NCBI RefSeq assembly: GCF_900100315.1
Contig: NZ_FNFF01000004.1
Location: forward strand, 1-64,000
Length of the DNA stretch: 64,000 nt
Reading direction: 5' to 3'
From: Streptomyces indicus
GTDB taxonomy: Bacteria > Actinomycetota > Actinomycetes > Streptomycetales > Streptomycetaceae
The first letter of the stretch is position 1. Each line of letters opens with the position of its first letter. The translations under genes and the position numbers were made by a program. The notes under the pieces were generated by a model. The model did not search any database. It was not told where the DNA came from and was given only the letters and a program-made list of their open reading frames with translations. This document shows, piece after piece, positions 39,380 to 46,084 of the stretch.

Positions 39380-40644
39380 GTGGCTTCCTTCCGAGGCGTG
39401 GTTCGTGTGTCGATGGCCGGGGAGCCCGAAGAGGCACTGGTCTCCTGGTCGGCAGCCGCTGCCTTCCTGGCGCCGGCCGCCTTCCCCGCGCCTGCCACCT
39501 TCGACGCGCCCCGCACCTTCGTCCCCCCACCCGAAGCAGGCGCGGGAGCGACAAACGCAGGCAGCAGCCCGATCAGCACGGACGCCGCCGGCCACAGCGG
39601 CAGTTCGGGAGCTGTCGGGGGGACGACTCCGGGGTTGAGTGCGGCCGGGTCGGCGGAGGCCGCGCCGATCATCAGGGCGGCGACCGCCACCCCGGAGCCC
39701 GACACCAGCCAGGCCCGCAGGTCCCACCGGTCCGGCCGGTAGCGCGTGCGCAGCGACCGCTTCCCGCCGAGCCACAGTCCGACGAGCGCGAGGGCGAGCC
39801 CGCCGAGCAGCACGGGCAGCCCGAAGCCCGCACCTTGCGCGGCGAGCAGCCCGTACGTACCGGCGCACACCCCGAGCAGCCCGCCGAGCGTGCACACCGC
39901 CGTCAGTCGCCGCACGGCGACGGGCACGTCGGCGGTGCGCCCGTATCCGCGTGCGTCCATTGCGGCCGCGAGCGCAACTGACCGCTCCAACGCCCCTTCC
40001 AGGACCGGAAGTCCGACCTGCGCGAGCCCGCGGACGCCCTTGTCGGGCCGCCCGCGCAGCCGCCGCGCCCGCCGCAGCCGCGCCAGGTCGGACAGGAACT
40101 GCGGGGCGAACGTCATCGCCACGACCACCGCGACTCCCGCCTCGTACAAGGCACCCGGCAGCGACTTGAGCAGCCGGGCCGGGTTGGCCAGCGCGTTCGC
40201 CGCGCCGATGCAGATGAGCAGCGTGGCCAGCTTGAGTCCGTCGTACAGCGCGAACAGCAGCCCCTCGGCGGTCACCTTGCCGCCGAGCCGCACGCCCTGC
40301 GCCCAGTCCGGCAGCGGCACCTCGGGCAGTCGGAACAGGACCTGCGAACCGGGGATCGGCGACCCGAGCACCACGGCGAACACCAGCCGGATGGCCAGGA
40401 CCAGCAGCCCCAGCTTCACGAAGGCCCCGTACGAACGTGCCCACGGCGCATCGCTGCGCCGCGCCGCCACCACATAGCCCGCGACGCCGACCAGGAGGCC
40501 GAGCAGCAGCGGGTTCGTCGTGCGCGAGGCGGCCGTGCCGAGCCCGAGCGCCCAGATCCACCAGGCGCCCGGGTGCAGGGCGTTGGCGCGGGTGGCGACC
40601 GGGGCCGCCGTCCGCCGGCGTACCGCCGCGGGGTGCGCGCTCAC
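39376..40644 (-). CDS. cbiQ: ECF transporter T component (CbiQ family)
   Basis: A 422-residue membrane protein with several hydrophobic helices and the coupling-helix motif AMDARGYGRT (about 228-237) typical of EcfT/CbiQ, plus an earlier Ala-Arg-rich coupling helix (LARLRRARRLRGRPDKG). It docks the ATPases to the S component. The C-terminal ~60 residues are an Ala/Lys/Gly-rich tail. The overlap of its stop with the ATPase start is 4 bp. It is longer than usual CbiQ (~250 residues), the excess being extra helices and the tail. Confidence 0.9.
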   Translation of the reverse strand: MSAHPAAVRRRTAAPVATRANALHPGAWWIWALGLGTAASRTTNPLLLGLLVGVAGYVVAARRSDAPWARSYGAFVKLGLLVLAIRLVFAVVLGSPIPGSQVLFRLPEVPLPDWAQGVRLGGKVTAEGLLFALYDGLKLATLLICIGAANALANPARLLKSLPGALYEAGVAVVVAMTFAPQFLSDLARLRRARRLRGRPDKGVRGLAQVGLPVLEGALERSVALAAAMDARGYGRTADVPVAVRRLTAVCTLGGLLGVCAGTYGLLAAQGAGFGLPVLLGGLALALVGLWLGGKRSLRTRYRPDRWDLRAWLVSGSGVAVAALMIGAASADPAALNPGVVPPTAPELPLWPAASVLIGLLPAFVAPAPASGGGTKVRGASKVAGAGKAAGARKAAAADQETSASSGSPAIDTRTTPRKEAT

Positions 40645-40647
40645 GGC

Positions 40648-41346
40648 TCAGCCCCTGCGCCGGCGGGCCTGCCAGATCGCTGCCACGCCGAGCAGAAGCA
40701 CCGCGGCCACCCCGGCGAGCAGCCCGACGGACGGACCGCCGTCACCGCCGTTGCCGGAGGCCGCCGGCGCCTTCGTCGAGTCGCTGGAGCCGGAGTCGGA
40801 TCCGGAGTCGGAACCGGTGGAGGAGCCCGAGTCCGAGCCCGACACCTGGTCGCCGCACCCGCTCTTCGGGTAGCCGGAGATGGCGCACAGCAGGGCGTTG
40901 CTGTCATAGCGCAGCGGCTTGGCGACCGCGGCGAGCGCGTCCGCCGAGGTGCCGTCCGCGGCGATCTGCGCACAGGCCGTACGGGGCTCGGGCGGTGTCT
41001 CGCCGGAGGGCGCGTCCTTCGCCGTGCCGAAGTCGATGACGAGGGCGACGCGCTTGTGCCCGTCCTTCGGCTCCGTGTCCGCGCAGATGGCCGCGAAGTC
41101 CGCGTCCTCGCGCGGCTTGGCCGCGTCGGCCGAGTCCTCGCTCACGGCGAAGCGGAAGCCCTCCACATCGCCGTCCGAGGGCTTGGCGGTCGCGGGGCCC
41201 TGGGTGGCGTACGCCCAGGCGCCCTTGTCGTCCTTGAACCAGAAGGACCAGTAGCGGTACGCGTCCGCCTGGGCCGGAGCCGCCAGGAGCACGGCGAGCA
41301 CCGCCCCCACGAGGAGGGCGGTGGCAGCGCGCAGACGCGTCCTCAC
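40648..41346 (-). CDS. SCO2322 family secreted membrane-anchored protein
   Basis: About 232 residues from GTG 41346 (GTGA overlap with the previous gene). Signal peptide ~1-27, then YRYWSFWFKDDKGAWAYATQ and 'AKPSDGDVEGFRFAVSED', the core of the SCO2322 family, which has a DUF4430-like beta pattern (YW-x-W/Y..., DGD). DUF4430 is the cap domain of transcobalamin. Pairs of Cys (GCG, AIC) follow, then a Ser/Asp/Gly linker (about 165-200) and a C-terminal transmembrane helix with RRRRG tail. It is probably displayed outside and held by the TM helix, acting with the adjacent alpha/alpha-barrel protein. Confidence 0.78.
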   Translation of the reverse strand: MRTRLRAATALLVGAVLAVLLAAPAQADAYRYWSFWFKDDKGAWAYATQGPATAKPSDGDVEGFRFAVSEDSADAAKPREDADFAAICADTEPKDGHKRVALVIDFGTAKDAPSGETPPEPRTACAQIAADGTSADALAAVAKPLRYDSNALLCAISGYPKSGCGDQVSGSDSGSSTGSDSGSDSGSSDSTKAPAASGNGGDGGPSVGLLAGVAAVLLLGVAAIWQARRRRG

Positions 41347-42563
41347 AGCTGGTTCTTCTTGCGGCCGCTGAACAGGAAGCCGACACCGACGCTGGCGATG
41401 AAGAACACGCCGATGATCCACCAGACGTTCATGGACGAGCTGTCGTCCTTCTTCTCCTCGTCCGCGTCCTTCGTGGCGTCGGCGGAGTCCGCCTTCTGCG
41501 GGGCCGGGCCCATCGCGTTGAGGGCGCTCACGAGGTCCGTGCCGCCGAAGTCCTTCGGGTCGGCACCGGCCGCGTGCGCGGCGAAGATCAGCTGGGAGTA
41601 CGCGGCGGGGGACCCGGAGGTCTTGGCCCAGGCGGCGCCGTTCTTCTCCAGCTCGGCCAGCGGCTTCTTCGCCTGCTCGGTCAGACCGGCAGCGGACAGT
41701 GCCACGACGGAGTCGGCGGTGTTGCCGTAGTCGGGCTGGTCCTCGGCGCCGGGCATCGAGGACTTCAGGAAGCCGTCCTTGGCCAGGGTGTCGGCGAGGT
41801 AGGCGGCACCGTTGGCGGCGGCCTGCTTCGCGTCGCCGGCCTCGGCGCACTGCGCCGGCTCGCTCTTGTCGGCGGCCTTCACGACGAGGCCCTGCTCCAG
41901 GCCGCCGAGCACACCGGCGGCGGTGGCGTCGGCGTTGGGCGCGAGCTTGCCGGTCTTCATGTCCGCGAGACCGAACGCGCCCTTGCCCTTGTCGTCGCAC
42001 GGCATCGACAGCGCGACCAGCGCGTCGGCGGGCGCCTTGCCCTTCTGGGACTTGACCTCGGCCGGGTTCTCACCGGCCGCCTTCAGGGCGCCGATGACCA
42101 GGGAGGTGGAGTTGGCGTCCGAGTCCAGGCCCGGGTTGTAGCCCCAGCCGCCGTCCTCGTTCTGCACGGTGCGCAGCCAGTCCACGGACTTCTTCACGTC
42201 CGCGTCGTGCCCGCCGAGCGCGGCCAGCGCCTGGATCGCGGAGGCGGTGGAGTTGGAGTCGACGACCGTCTTGGCGTCGCACTTCTGCGAGGGGTCCTCG
42301 CGGAACGCGGCGTACGAGCCGTTGTCGCAGGCCTGCCCGGTCAGCCAGTCCACGGCCTTGGCGGCGGGCTTCACCCCGGCGGTGTGCTGGGCGAGCAGCG
42401 CGTACGACTGGCGGAAGACGCCGTCGTACTTCGGGTCCGTCTTGCCGTAGAGGCCCGAGGGCAGGTTGGCGGGAGCCGGGGTGTCGGCGGTCGCTGCGGG
42501 GGCGGCGGCCATGCAGAGCACGGCGGTGGCGGCCAGCGCTGCGGCGCTTCGGCGGGCGTTCAT
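41343..42563 (-). CDS. Secreted alpha/alpha-barrel (prenyltransferase/squalene-oxidase repeat) protein, transcobalamin-like
   Basis: A 406-residue exported protein from ATG 42563. Signal peptide ~1-26. Residues ~30-330 contain repeated helix-hairpin units with QW-like motifs such as QNEDGGWGYNPGLDSDANST and helices STASAIQALAALGG, characteristic of prenyltransferase/squalene-oxidase repeat barrels, the fold also used by intrinsic factor and transcobalamin. Several Cys pairs. A Lys/Asp-rich linker precedes a C-terminal membrane helix (NVWWIIGVFFIASVGVGFLF) and basic tail. First gene after the cobalamin riboswitch. No terpene or prenyl chemistry is expected outside the cell, so B12 binding is the better reading. 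Confidence 0.8.
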   Translation of the reverse strand: MNARRSAAALAATAVLCMAAAPAATADTPAPANLPSGLYGKTDPKYDGVFRQSYALLAQHTAGVKPAAKAVDWLTGQACDNGSYAAFREDPSQKCDAKTVVDSNSTASAIQALAALGGHDADVKKSVDWLRTVQNEDGGWGYNPGLDSDANSTSLVIGALKAAGENPAEVKSQKGKAPADALVALSMPCDDKGKGAFGLADMKTGKLAPNADATAAGVLGGLEQGLVVKAADKSEPAQCAEAGDAKQAAANGAAYLADTLAKDGFLKSSMPGAEDQPDYGNTADSVVALSAAGLTEQAKKPLAELEKNGAAWAKTSGSPAAYSQLIFAAHAAGADPKDFGGTDLVSALNAMGPAPQKADSADATKDADEEKKDDSSSMNVWWIIGVFFIASVGVGFLFSGRKKNQL

Positions 42564-42619
42564 GGTCGGCGGTGCCTCTCCTGCTGAGGGCCGGGCACGG
42601 GCCCGCGAAGGCACCGGGC

Positions 42620-42800
42620 TCCGGATCCGTATACCTCGACGGTCCCGGCCGCCGGTGGTTCCGGCGACTGGAGCCACGCACGCCGCTCACGGAGCATTCC
42701 GGCTCGCCGGCCCTCGGGACGGCATACGGCTGCGGGTCAGCGCCGGATTCGCACCGGCTTCCCTCCGTACAGGCGTGGTGATTGCCCGCCTACTGTACCG
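42620..42800 (-). promoter_or_regulatory. Cobalamin (B12) riboswitch
   Basis: Read on the minus strand, the leader holds GGGAAGCCGGTGCGAATCCG followed by GCGCTGACCCGCAGCCGT (core 42726-42763), the B12-box region of cobalamin riboswitches, with flanking hairpins on either side. The limits are approximate. It ends just upstream of the alpha/alpha-barrel gene and would switch off the operon when adenosyl- or methylcobalamin is present. Confidence 0.88.
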
Positions 42801-42946
42801 GCCGGTCAGGTGAGGCTTACTGCGCGCCCGATCACAGGGCGGCGGTCCGCACCGCCGCCCTCACCACACGCGACGGCTCACCCCGCCGCTGCCCTCACCC
42901 CACGCGACGCCTCACCCCACCGGCGCCCTCACCACCGCGCCACGCC

Positions 42947-43987
42947 TCACCCCACCGCCGCGTACCGCACCGGATCCGTGCCCTCCACCGCCTCCACATG
43001 GCCCAGCTTCACCAGGCGGCGCAGATGTGCCTCGGCCTCGGAGACGGCGATGTTCTGTGAGCCGTACGGGATCTGGTCCCAGGGCCGGTTCCACTCCATC
43101 CGGGTCGCGAGCTGCCAGGGCGTGAGCGGCTCGGCCAGCAGCCGGCGCAGTCCCGCGAGGCGCTCCTCGTGGTGCTCCAGGAGTTCCCGTACGCGCGCGG
43201 CCGCGTCGGTGAACGCGTACTGGTGCGCGGGCAGCACCTCCGCGACCCCGAGCCGGCCGATCCGCTCCAGGGAGTCGAGGTAGTCCCCGAGCGGGTCGGT
43301 CACCAGGGCTTCCTCGGGGTCCTCGTACAGACCGATGTGCGGGGAGATCTCCGGCAGCAGGTGGTCCCCGGAGAACAGCCGCCCGTGGCCCGGCAGGTTC
43401 GCCGGGTGCTGCTCCTCCAGATGCAGGCATACGTGGCCGGGGGTGTGCCCCGGGGTCCAGATCGCGCGCAGCCTGCGGCCGGGCAGTTCGAGCAGCTCGC
43501 CCGGGGTGATGTCCCGGTCGGGGAGCGCGGAGTCGAGGCCCGGCACGGTGCGCATCCGGCCGGCCTCGCGGGCCGCGCGGATCGGGGCGAGGTGCTCCTC
43601 GGGGGCGCCGGCCTTGGTGAGCTTCACGGTGATGTAGTCGAGCCACTGGCCGGGGACCTGCTCGCGGGTGCGCCGCACGACCTGGGTGTCGGCGGGGTGC
43701 ATCGCGATCCAGGCGCCCGAGGCCTCCCGCACCTGCCCGGAGAGGCCGTGGTGGTCCGGGTGGTGGTGGGTGATCACCACGCCGTGGATGTCCTTGATGT
43801 CGGTGCCGAGCGTCGCGAGCCCCTCGACCAGGGTGTCCCAGGACTCCGGGTCGTCCCAGCCCGTGTCGATGAGGACCGGGCCGCGGTCGGTGTCGAGGAG
43901 GTGGACGAGGGTGTGGCCGAGCGGGTTGTCCGGGATCGGCACCTTGAGCGACCAGACGCCGCCGCCGTGCTCGGTCACCTGCGTCAT
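42947..43987 (-). CDS. Metallo-beta-lactamase-fold hydrolase
   Basis: A 346-residue protein from ATG 43987. Motif 2 THHHPDHHGL gives the HxHxDH zinc site; later 'TPGHTPGHVCLHLE' and 'LFSGDHLLPE' give the remaining His and Asp ligands. Residues 270-345 are a C-terminal extension with DNA-binding-like look (winged helix 'PYGSQNIAVSEAEAHLRRLV'). Similar hydrolases cleave acyl-CoA-type or lactone thioesters. Divergent from the aldehyde dehydrogenase, with the KstR-like sites 44042-44055 and 44112-44125 in the shared promoter, so probably in the same regulon. Confidence 0.85.
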   Translation of the reverse strand: MTQVTEHGGGVWSLKVPIPDNPLGHTLVHLLDTDRGPVLIDTGWDDPESWDTLVEGLATLGTDIKDIHGVVITHHHPDHHGLSGQVREASGAWIAMHPADTQVVRRTREQVPGQWLDYITVKLTKAGAPEEHLAPIRAAREAGRMRTVPGLDSALPDRDITPGELLELPGRRLRAIWTPGHTPGHVCLHLEEQHPANLPGHGRLFSGDHLLPEISPHIGLYEDPEEALVTDPLGDYLDSLERIGRLGVAEVLPAHQYAFTDAAARVRELLEHHEERLAGLRRLLAEPLTPWQLATRMEWNRPWDQIPYGSQNIAVSEAEAHLRRLVKLGHVEAVEGTDPVRYAAVG

Positions 43988-44041
43988 GAAGCGCCTGCCT
44001 CTCGTCCGGCCGGACTGCGGCCACTGATCGACCACTATAAC

Positions 44042-44055
44042 TAGAACTAGTTCCA
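44042..44055. promoter_or_regulatory. Perfect KstR operator TAGAACTAGTTCCA
   Basis: All eight defined bases of TNNAACNNGTTNNA are present. It sits 55 bp upstream of the MBL-fold gene and about 130 bp upstream of the aldehyde dehydrogenase; it can repress both. Confidence 0.75.
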
Positions 44056-44111
44056 GTAGTAGCCCAAGTCATCCATTCGAAGCCCTGGTTGGAGCTCTCG
44101 ACTCCTCCAAC

Positions 44112-44125
44112 TAGAACTGGTATCA
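44112..44125. promoter_or_regulatory. Second KstR-like site TAGAACTGGTATCA
   Basis: Seven of eight defined consensus bases (GTA for GTT), 61 bp upstream of the aldehyde dehydrogenase start. Together with 44042-44055 it gives two sites in one divergent promoter. Confidence 0.55.
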
Positions 44126-44185
44126 GTTTCCGGAAGCGCACGTCTGAAACGGTGTCAGGAACCGCCCCGCAGGAGGCAGTCGGCC

Positions 44186-45643
44186 ATGACAGAGCTCGTG
44201 GAACACGGAAAGCTGTTCATCGGCGGGGAGTTGGTTGACCCCGTCGGCAAGGACGTCATCGAGGTGGTCTCCCCGCACACCGAGGAGGTCATCGGCCGGG
44301 TGCCGCACGCCGCGCAGGGGGATGTCGACCGCGCCGTCGCCGCCGCGCGCAGGGCCTTCGACGAGGGGCCATGGCCCCGGATGAGCCTCGAGGAGCGCAT
44401 CGAGGTCGTCACGAAGATCAAGGACGCCTTCCTCGTACGGCACGAGGAGATAGCCCGCGTCATCTCCTCGCAGAACGGCACCCCGTACACCTCCAGCGTC
44501 ATGGTGCAGGCCCTGGCCACGATGATGGTCTACGACGCGGCGCTCACCACCGCGCGGAACTTCACGTACGAGGAGCGCCGCCAGGGAGCGCTCGGCAAGA
44601 TCCTCGTGCGTCGTGAGCCGGTCGGCGTCGTCGCCGCGGTCGTGCCGTGGAACGTCCCGCAGTTCACCGCCGCCGCCAAGCTGGCGCCCGCGCTGCTCGC
44701 CGGCTGCTCGGTGGTCCTGAAGGTCTCGCCCGAAACCCCCCTCGACGGCTACCTGTTGGCGGAGATCGCCGCCGAGGCCGGCCTGCCCGAAGGGGTGCTC
44801 TCGGTCATCCCGGCCGACCGCGAGGTCAGCGAGTACCTGGTCGGGCACCAGGGCGTGGACAAGGTCTCCTTCACCGGGTCCGTCGGCGCGGGCAAGCGCG
44901 TCATGGAGGTCTGCGCGCGCAACCTCACCCGCGTGACCCTGGAGCTGGGCGGCAAGTCGGCCGCCGTCATCCTGCCGGACGCCGACGTCGAGACGGCCGT
45001 CAAGGGCATCGGCCCCTTCGCCTGGATGATCAACGGCCAGGCCTGTGTGGCCCAGACCCGCATCCTCGTCCCGCAGTCCCGCTACGACGAGTTCGCCGAC
45101 GCCTTCGCCGCGTACGCCGGCGCCCTCAAGGTCGGCGACCCGCTGGACCCCGCCACCGAGCTCGGCCCGCTGGTCGCCAAGCGCCAGCAGCAGCGCTCCC
45201 TCGACTACATCCGCATCGGCCAGGAGGAAGGCGCCAAGATCCTCACCGGCGGCGGACGTCCGGCCGGGCAGGACAAGGGCTGGTACGTCGAGCCCACCCT
45301 CTTCGGCGGCGTGGACAACTCCATGCGGATCGCCCAGGAGGAGATCTTCGGCCCGGTCATCTGCCTGCTCCCGTACGGGGACGAGGCCGAGGCCGTGAAG
45401 ATCGCCAACGACTCGGACTACGGGCTCTCCGGCAGCGTCTGGACCGCGGACACCGAGCGCGGCATCGACATCGCGCGCCAGGTCCGCACGGGCACGTACA
45501 GCGTGAACACCTTCAGCCTCGACATGCTCGGCCCCTTCGGCGGCTACAAGAACTCCGGCCTGGGGCGCGAGTTCGGGCCCGAGGGGTACGGCGAGTACTT
45601 CGAGCACAAGATGATCCACCTCCCCAACGACTACGAGGGGTGA
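44186..45643 (+). CDS. Aldehyde dehydrogenase
   Basis: A 485-residue NAD(P)+-dependent aldehyde dehydrogenase. Motifs: nucleotide site FTGSVGAGKRVM, catalytic Glu in LELGGKSA, catalytic Cys in NGQACVAQTRI, and EEIFGPV near the end. It oxidises an aldehyde to the acid, possibly a steroid or alkyl side-chain aldehyde, given the KstR-like operators in front. It is followed after 6 bp by a 3Fe-4S ferredoxin gene, so the pair is one transcript. The mycobacterial relatives of this enzyme, by recollection, lie next to a SAM methyltransferase and a glycosyltransferase; both also occur at 54336-56577 here. Confidence 0.92.
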   Translation: MTELVEHGKLFIGGELVDPVGKDVIEVVSPHTEEVIGRVPHAAQGDVDRAVAAARRAFDEGPWPRMSLEERIEVVTKIKDAFLVRHEEIARVISSQNGTPYTSSVMVQALATMMVYDAALTTARNFTYEERRQGALGKILVRREPVGVVAAVVPWNVPQFTAAAKLAPALLAGCSVVLKVSPETPLDGYLLAEIAAEAGLPEGVLSVIPADREVSEYLVGHQGVDKVSFTGSVGAGKRVMEVCARNLTRVTLELGGKSAAVILPDADVETAVKGIGPFAWMINGQACVAQTRILVPQSRYDEFADAFAAYAGALKVGDPLDPATELGPLVAKRQQQRSLDYIRIGQEEGAKILTGGGRPAGQDKGWYVEPTLFGGVDNSMRIAQEEIFGPVICLLPYGDEAEAVKIANDSDYGLSGSVWTADTERGIDIARQVRTGTYSVNTFSLDMLGPFGGYKNSGLGREFGPEGYGEYFEHKMIHLPNDYEG

Positions 45644-45649
45644 GGCCTG

Positions 45650-45883
45650 ATGGGAGACCGCTGGCACGTCGAGGTCGACCGGGGTGTCTGCATCGGGTCG
45701 GGGATGTGCGTCACCAGTGCGCCCGAGGGGTTCCGGCTCGACTCGGCGCGCCAGTCGCATCCGCAGGAGTCCGAGGTCGACGCGAGCGAGGACATGCTCG
45801 CGGCGGCCGAGGGCTGCCCGGTGGAGGCGATCACGCTGACCCTCCTGGGCAGCGGTGAGTCGGTGTATCCCCCCGAGGACTGA
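45650..45883 (+). CDS. [3Fe-4S] ferredoxin
   Basis: A 77-residue ferredoxin starting MGDRWHVEVDRGVCIGSGMC. The cluster pattern is C-x5-C ... C-P (CIGSGMC; EGCPVEA), three cysteines, as in ferredoxins that feed electrons to cytochromes P450. Cotranscribed with the aldehyde dehydrogenase, 6 bp downstream. In mycobacteria a similar ferredoxin (FdxD) belongs to the KstR regulon. No P450 is in the window. Confidence 0.9.
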   Translation: MGDRWHVEVDRGVCIGSGMCVTSAPEGFRLDSARQSHPQESEVDASEDMLAAAEGCPVEAITLTLLGSGESVYPPED

Positions 45884-45910
45884 GCTGCGTTCGCGCGCTC
45901 TGCCGCTGTG

Positions 45911-45938
45911 AAGGGGCCCCTCCTGCGAGGGGCCCCTT
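45911..45938 (+). terminator. Strong rho-independent terminator
   Basis: AAGGGGCCCCTC-CTGC-GAGGGGCCCCTT, a perfect 12-bp stem, followed by TTTT. Ends the aldehyde dehydrogenase/ferredoxin transcript, 28 bp after its last stop. Confidence 0.92.
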
Positions 45939-45994
45939 TTCGTATGGCGAGCGCCGCTTGTCCGTGTGCCGAGTGCCGTCTGGTTACTCGTGCG

Positions 45995-46019
45995 TTTGTC
46001 ACGGTTCCGTCGTGACAAA
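45995..46019. promoter_or_regulatory. 25-bp inverted repeat upstream of the lanthionine synthetase
   Basis: TTTGTCACG-GTTCCGT-CGTGACAAA: perfect 9-bp arms and a 7-bp spacer, 66 bp before the synthetase ATG. It has the position of an activator or repressor site; the cluster's own RamR-type regulator is the prime candidate. Confidence 0.65.
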
Positions 46020-46084
46020 GGTGACTTACCTCCGTACGGGACGGCGTGGAACTCTCGTTGCCACACCGCAGGAGGGGGCTCGGG

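Noticed and set aside
41343..42563. Terpene or prenyl-transfer enzyme reading of the alpha/alpha-barrel gene
   Set aside because: It is exported and anchored outside, sits behind a cobalamin riboswitch and with an ECF transporter, so a binding role fits better; no DxDD catalytic motif was seen.
44140..44160. A third KstR-like dyad (TGAAACGGTGTCA) near the aldehyde dehydrogenase start
   Set aside because: Matches the inverted-repeat idea (CTGA..TCAG) but not the AAC-NN-GTT core, so it was not counted as an operator.
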